From positions 1 through 6,956 of the forward strand of contig CAYHOI010000096.1 of the NCBI GenBank assembly GCA_964358175.1: a stretch of DNA of 6,956 nt, written 5' to 3'. The position numbers were made by a program, and so were the translations under genes. The DNA is from CAYHOI01 sp964358175. Lineage in GTDB: Bacteria > Margulisbacteria > Riflemargulisbacteria > GWF2-35-9. The first letter of the stretch is position 1. Each line of letters opens with the position of its first letter. Below, one piece after another: positions 5,386-6,956 of the stretch. The notes under the pieces were generated by a model that saw only the letters and a program-made list of their open reading frames with translations, ran no database searches and was not told the origin of the DNA.

Positions 5386-6075
5386 ATGAAACAAAAAATT
5401 ATTAGTCAGAAAGTTAAAGTAAATAGAGTGGTTCTTCTTAGCGTAAAAGAGTTGGATGAACTCCTTGAGGGGGATGAAGCAATGCAGGAGAAATTATGGT
5501 CTCCCAGTGGAGTCCCTAATGAACCTTGGGCTCTTATATCCATTAGCTCAGACCGAGAAGGCGAGAGAATGCATGATCCTAACGCTGAGTTTAGGCTAAC
5601 ACCTGCTAACAAGAAAATTCTAACGGATTTGCAATGTTTGGAGGCTCTTCCACTCCATATTACGGATATACTGGAGGCGCACTACCTTGAACACAAGGCA
5701 CTCTATGATTCGAGGGACACCTATTTCAACAAGAATCATCTGACTCAGATAACAAGCTTTCTGGAGCGAATAAAGTTTTCAGTGTCCATGTTGGTGGTGA
5801 ACTGTGGATTCGGACGCTCCCGCTCAGGAGCGATCGGGCTATTTTCCGCAAAATATCTAGACCTAGATATCGGTACATTCATCAGGGAAAACGTAGTGCG
5901 CATCTCGCCAAATCCCTCGATCTTATATGCCTGTGATCAGCAAATACCTCTCTTTGGATTCCGGGCTCACTTGGATGCAACGAGGCTGGCGAGAGCTATT
6001 TGGAGGGCAAAACATAGACCACACCCCAATGCTTTAGAGCGGGTAATCTCCTTGGTGAAGGCCAGAAGAACGTGA
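5386..6075 (+). CDS. Protein-tyrosine/dual-specificity phosphatase-like protein
   Basis: The 229-aa protein carries a CX5R phosphatase loop, VVNCGFGRSRSGAIG, with C140 as candidate nucleophile and R146 as phosphate-binding arginine, followed by a Ser and a helix. The usual preceding His is Asn (NC instead of HC). The N-terminal strands RVVLLSVKEL and WALISIS (~14-53), and the helix TQITSFLERI (~120-129) before the loop strand SMLVVNC, fit small bacterial and phage phosphatases of the dual-specificity type. D94 in HITDI is a possible general acid. NPSILYAC (~176-183) after the loop also fits that family. The gene begins 5 bases after the IS end, and no Shine-Dalgarno precedes the ATG (CCACCTCT). 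An internal ATG at 5482 has GAGGGGG 8 bases upstream and would give 197 aa, but would lose the first strand. The IS probably replaced the native 5' region. Substrate unknown. Confidence 0.7.
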   Translation: MKQKIISQKVKVNRVVLLSVKELDELLEGDEAMQEKLWSPSGVPNEPWALISISSDREGERMHDPNAEFRLTPANKKILTDLQCLEALPLHITDILEAHYLEHKALYDSRDTYFNKNHLTQITSFLERIKFSVSMLVVNCGFGRSRSGAIGLFSAKYLDLDIGTFIRENVVRISPNPSILYACDQQIPLFGFRAHLDATRLARAIWRAKHRPHPNALERVISLVKARRT

Positions 6076-6131
6076 CCTTATCAGGAGGCTCCTGCAAAAT
6101 GATCCACGCAAAGCACTGGAGATTCTCACGG

Positions 6132-6956
6132 TCACGAGTCAAATGAATTCTGAAACTCCGCCAAAACTTTCAAAATAAACCGCTGGAAATCACGGTCGGC
6201 ATTAAGACAAGCCACACGTTCCCAGCGGGTGATCCCATACGCCTGAGCTATGGTGGCATAGTGCTGATCAAGCTCCACCAACGTTTCAGAGTTATCTATG
6301 GTGAAGCTGAGCGGAAGGACTATTGCTGTGTGATACCCCTCCGTTTGTGCCCACGCGAGAACGCTCTCCAGCCGTGGTTCCGTCCAGCGAACGGGCCCTA
6401 GTCGGCTTTGATAGCCCAGTTTTACGGGAATGGCAGGGAACTGCTTTTGTATCTGTTCAACCTGTTGAATAAGTTGTGCAACATATTGGTCCCCTTTTCG
6501 AACGTGTTGCATCGGTATTGCATGAGCGGTACAGAGGATGAACGTACTCTTTGGCGTCGAGCTAAGTGCGAGCTGCGCCTCAAGGCGAGCGACCAGCATC
6601 CGAATAAAGTCAGGATGAGCAAAATAGGGGACAACGCATGTGGAGCGCTTGAAGGCTTTGCGTTTCTCGCGAATCATCCCCCATGTCGCGAAGGCTTCTT
6701 GCGGGAAAAGCGGGCATATCAGCGCTGAGGGATGAGAGTTGAGTGCATCAATCAGAAACGGCGGCTGCAAGAGGAACGCGGGTTCGAAGGCAAACTCTTC
6801 TTGCACACTGTTCAGCTTTTCACAAAGTGTTTTCACTGTTGCATTGACAGGCGATGCTCCGCCTAATTGTTCATAAATTTGGATAGCCTTTGGTAGTCTT
6901 TTCTTGGCAATCCATGCCGCCAGAAACCTGCGGACAAACACGGGAACGGACAGAAT
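6132..6956 (-). CDS. hemH: Ferrochelatase (5' end beyond the window)
   Basis: Ferrochelatase inserts Fe(II) into protoporphyrin IX (or coproporphyrin III in some lineages) in the last steps of haem synthesis. 274 codons are visible, and the reading frame runs off the right edge. The missing N-terminus should be roughly 40 residues, including the usual VNLG-P start motif. Counting from the GTG at 6941, visible family motifs are GGASPVNA (~27-34), ILCTAHAIPMQHVRKGDQY with catalytic His at ~140, YQSRLGPVRWTEP (~177-189) and VLPLSFTIDNSETLVELD with the conserved Glu at ~219. The usual SAHG or SFHG signature is TAHA here, with Ala in place of Gly. Spacing between the His and Glu (79 residues) is normal. 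The apparent GTG/ATG-like starts inside the frame are not real starts, since the open frame continues to 6956. It converges with the phosphatase gene (56 bases between stops). A short perfect palindrome (6082-6094) lies in that gap, but no U-tract follows it on either strand. Confidence 0.93.
   Translation of the reverse strand: MLSVPVFVRRFLAAWIAKKRLPKAIQIYEQLGGASPVNATVKTLCEKLNSVQEEFAFEPAFLLQPPFLIDALNSHPSALICPLFPQEAFATWGMIREKRKAFKRSTCVVPYFAHPDFIRMLVARLEAQLALSSTPKSTFILCTAHAIPMQHVRKGDQYVAQLIQQVEQIQKQFPAIPVKLGYQSRLGPVRWTEPRLESVLAWAQTEGYHTAIVLPLSFTIDNSETLVELDQHYATIAQAYGITRWERVACLNADRDFQRFILKVLAEFQNSFDS

Noticed and set aside
6082..6094. Perfect palindrome CAGGAGGCTCCTG between the convergent genes as a possible bidirectional terminator
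   Set aside because: The loop would be a single base unless the stem frays, and no T-tract follows on either strand.
6099..6143. Tiny ORF starting at the ATG after AGGAGG (14 codons)
   Set aside because: The Shine-Dalgarno-like bases are part of the palindrome, the peptide has no recognisable feature, and it runs antisense into hemH.
1315..6956. HAO-like cytochrome and ferrochelatase as one functional cluster
   Set aside because: They are separated by about 3.5 kb holding unrelated genes, a plus-strand gene and an IS remnant, so linkage is not supported.

Overview
The window looks like an accessory chromosomal region of a Gram-negative bacterium with a periplasmic, c-type-cytochrome-based nitrogen or respiratory metabolism. 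The main evidence is a secreted octaheme cytochrome c of the hydroxylamine oxidoreductase (HAO) family, followed by a probably exported TPR protein. A ferrochelatase (hemH) enters from the right edge. The sequence alone does not fix the phylum. HAO-family octahemes occur in anammox planctomycetes, NC10, Nitrospirota, Campylobacterota, Deltaproteobacteria-type lineages, ammonia oxidisers and some methanotrophs, and no ammonia monooxygenase or cytochrome c554 gene is visible here.

Layout, left to right. 1-612: an AT-rich leader and an unrecognised 148-aa gene on the plus strand with a strong ribosome binding site. 641-2673: a minus-strand two-gene unit, octaheme HAO-like cytochrome then TPR protein, with a good ribosome binding site and a plausible promoter in front of the cytochrome gene. 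2778-3416: a minus-strand coiled-coil protein with 11-residue repeats and a C-terminal membrane anchor; its 5' part may be degraded. 3572-4813: a minus-strand AAA ATPase of the AAA_14/DUF4143 type with its own near-consensus promoter. 4913-4936: a minus-strand intrinsic terminator with no gene in front of it. 4943-5380: a 438-bp internally deleted IS3-family element that keeps both ends, the start of orfA and two separate pieces of orfB. 5386-6075: a plus-strand protein-tyrosine-phosphatase-like gene beginning 5 bases after the IS end. 6132-6956: the 3' part of hemH on the minus strand, convergent with the phosphatase gene.

The cytochrome and TPR genes are the metabolic core. The TPR gene follows so closely that it is probably co-transcribed and translationally coupled. 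Ferrochelatase makes haem, which such a cytochrome needs in quantity, but it lies about 3.5 kb away in a separate unit, so no functional link is claimed. The middle of the window is typical genome-plasticity territory. The IS remnant seems to sit on a rearrangement breakpoint: it has no matching target duplication, an orphan terminator on one side, and on the other a gene without a native ribosome binding site.

No RNA gene, CRISPR array or complete mobile element was seen. The most unusual points are the miniature IS3 derivative and a possible promoter at its internal deletion joint, the phosphatase active site with Asn in place of His, the HAO-TPR pair with an unclear TPR start codon, and the 33-bp repeat coiled-coil gene.
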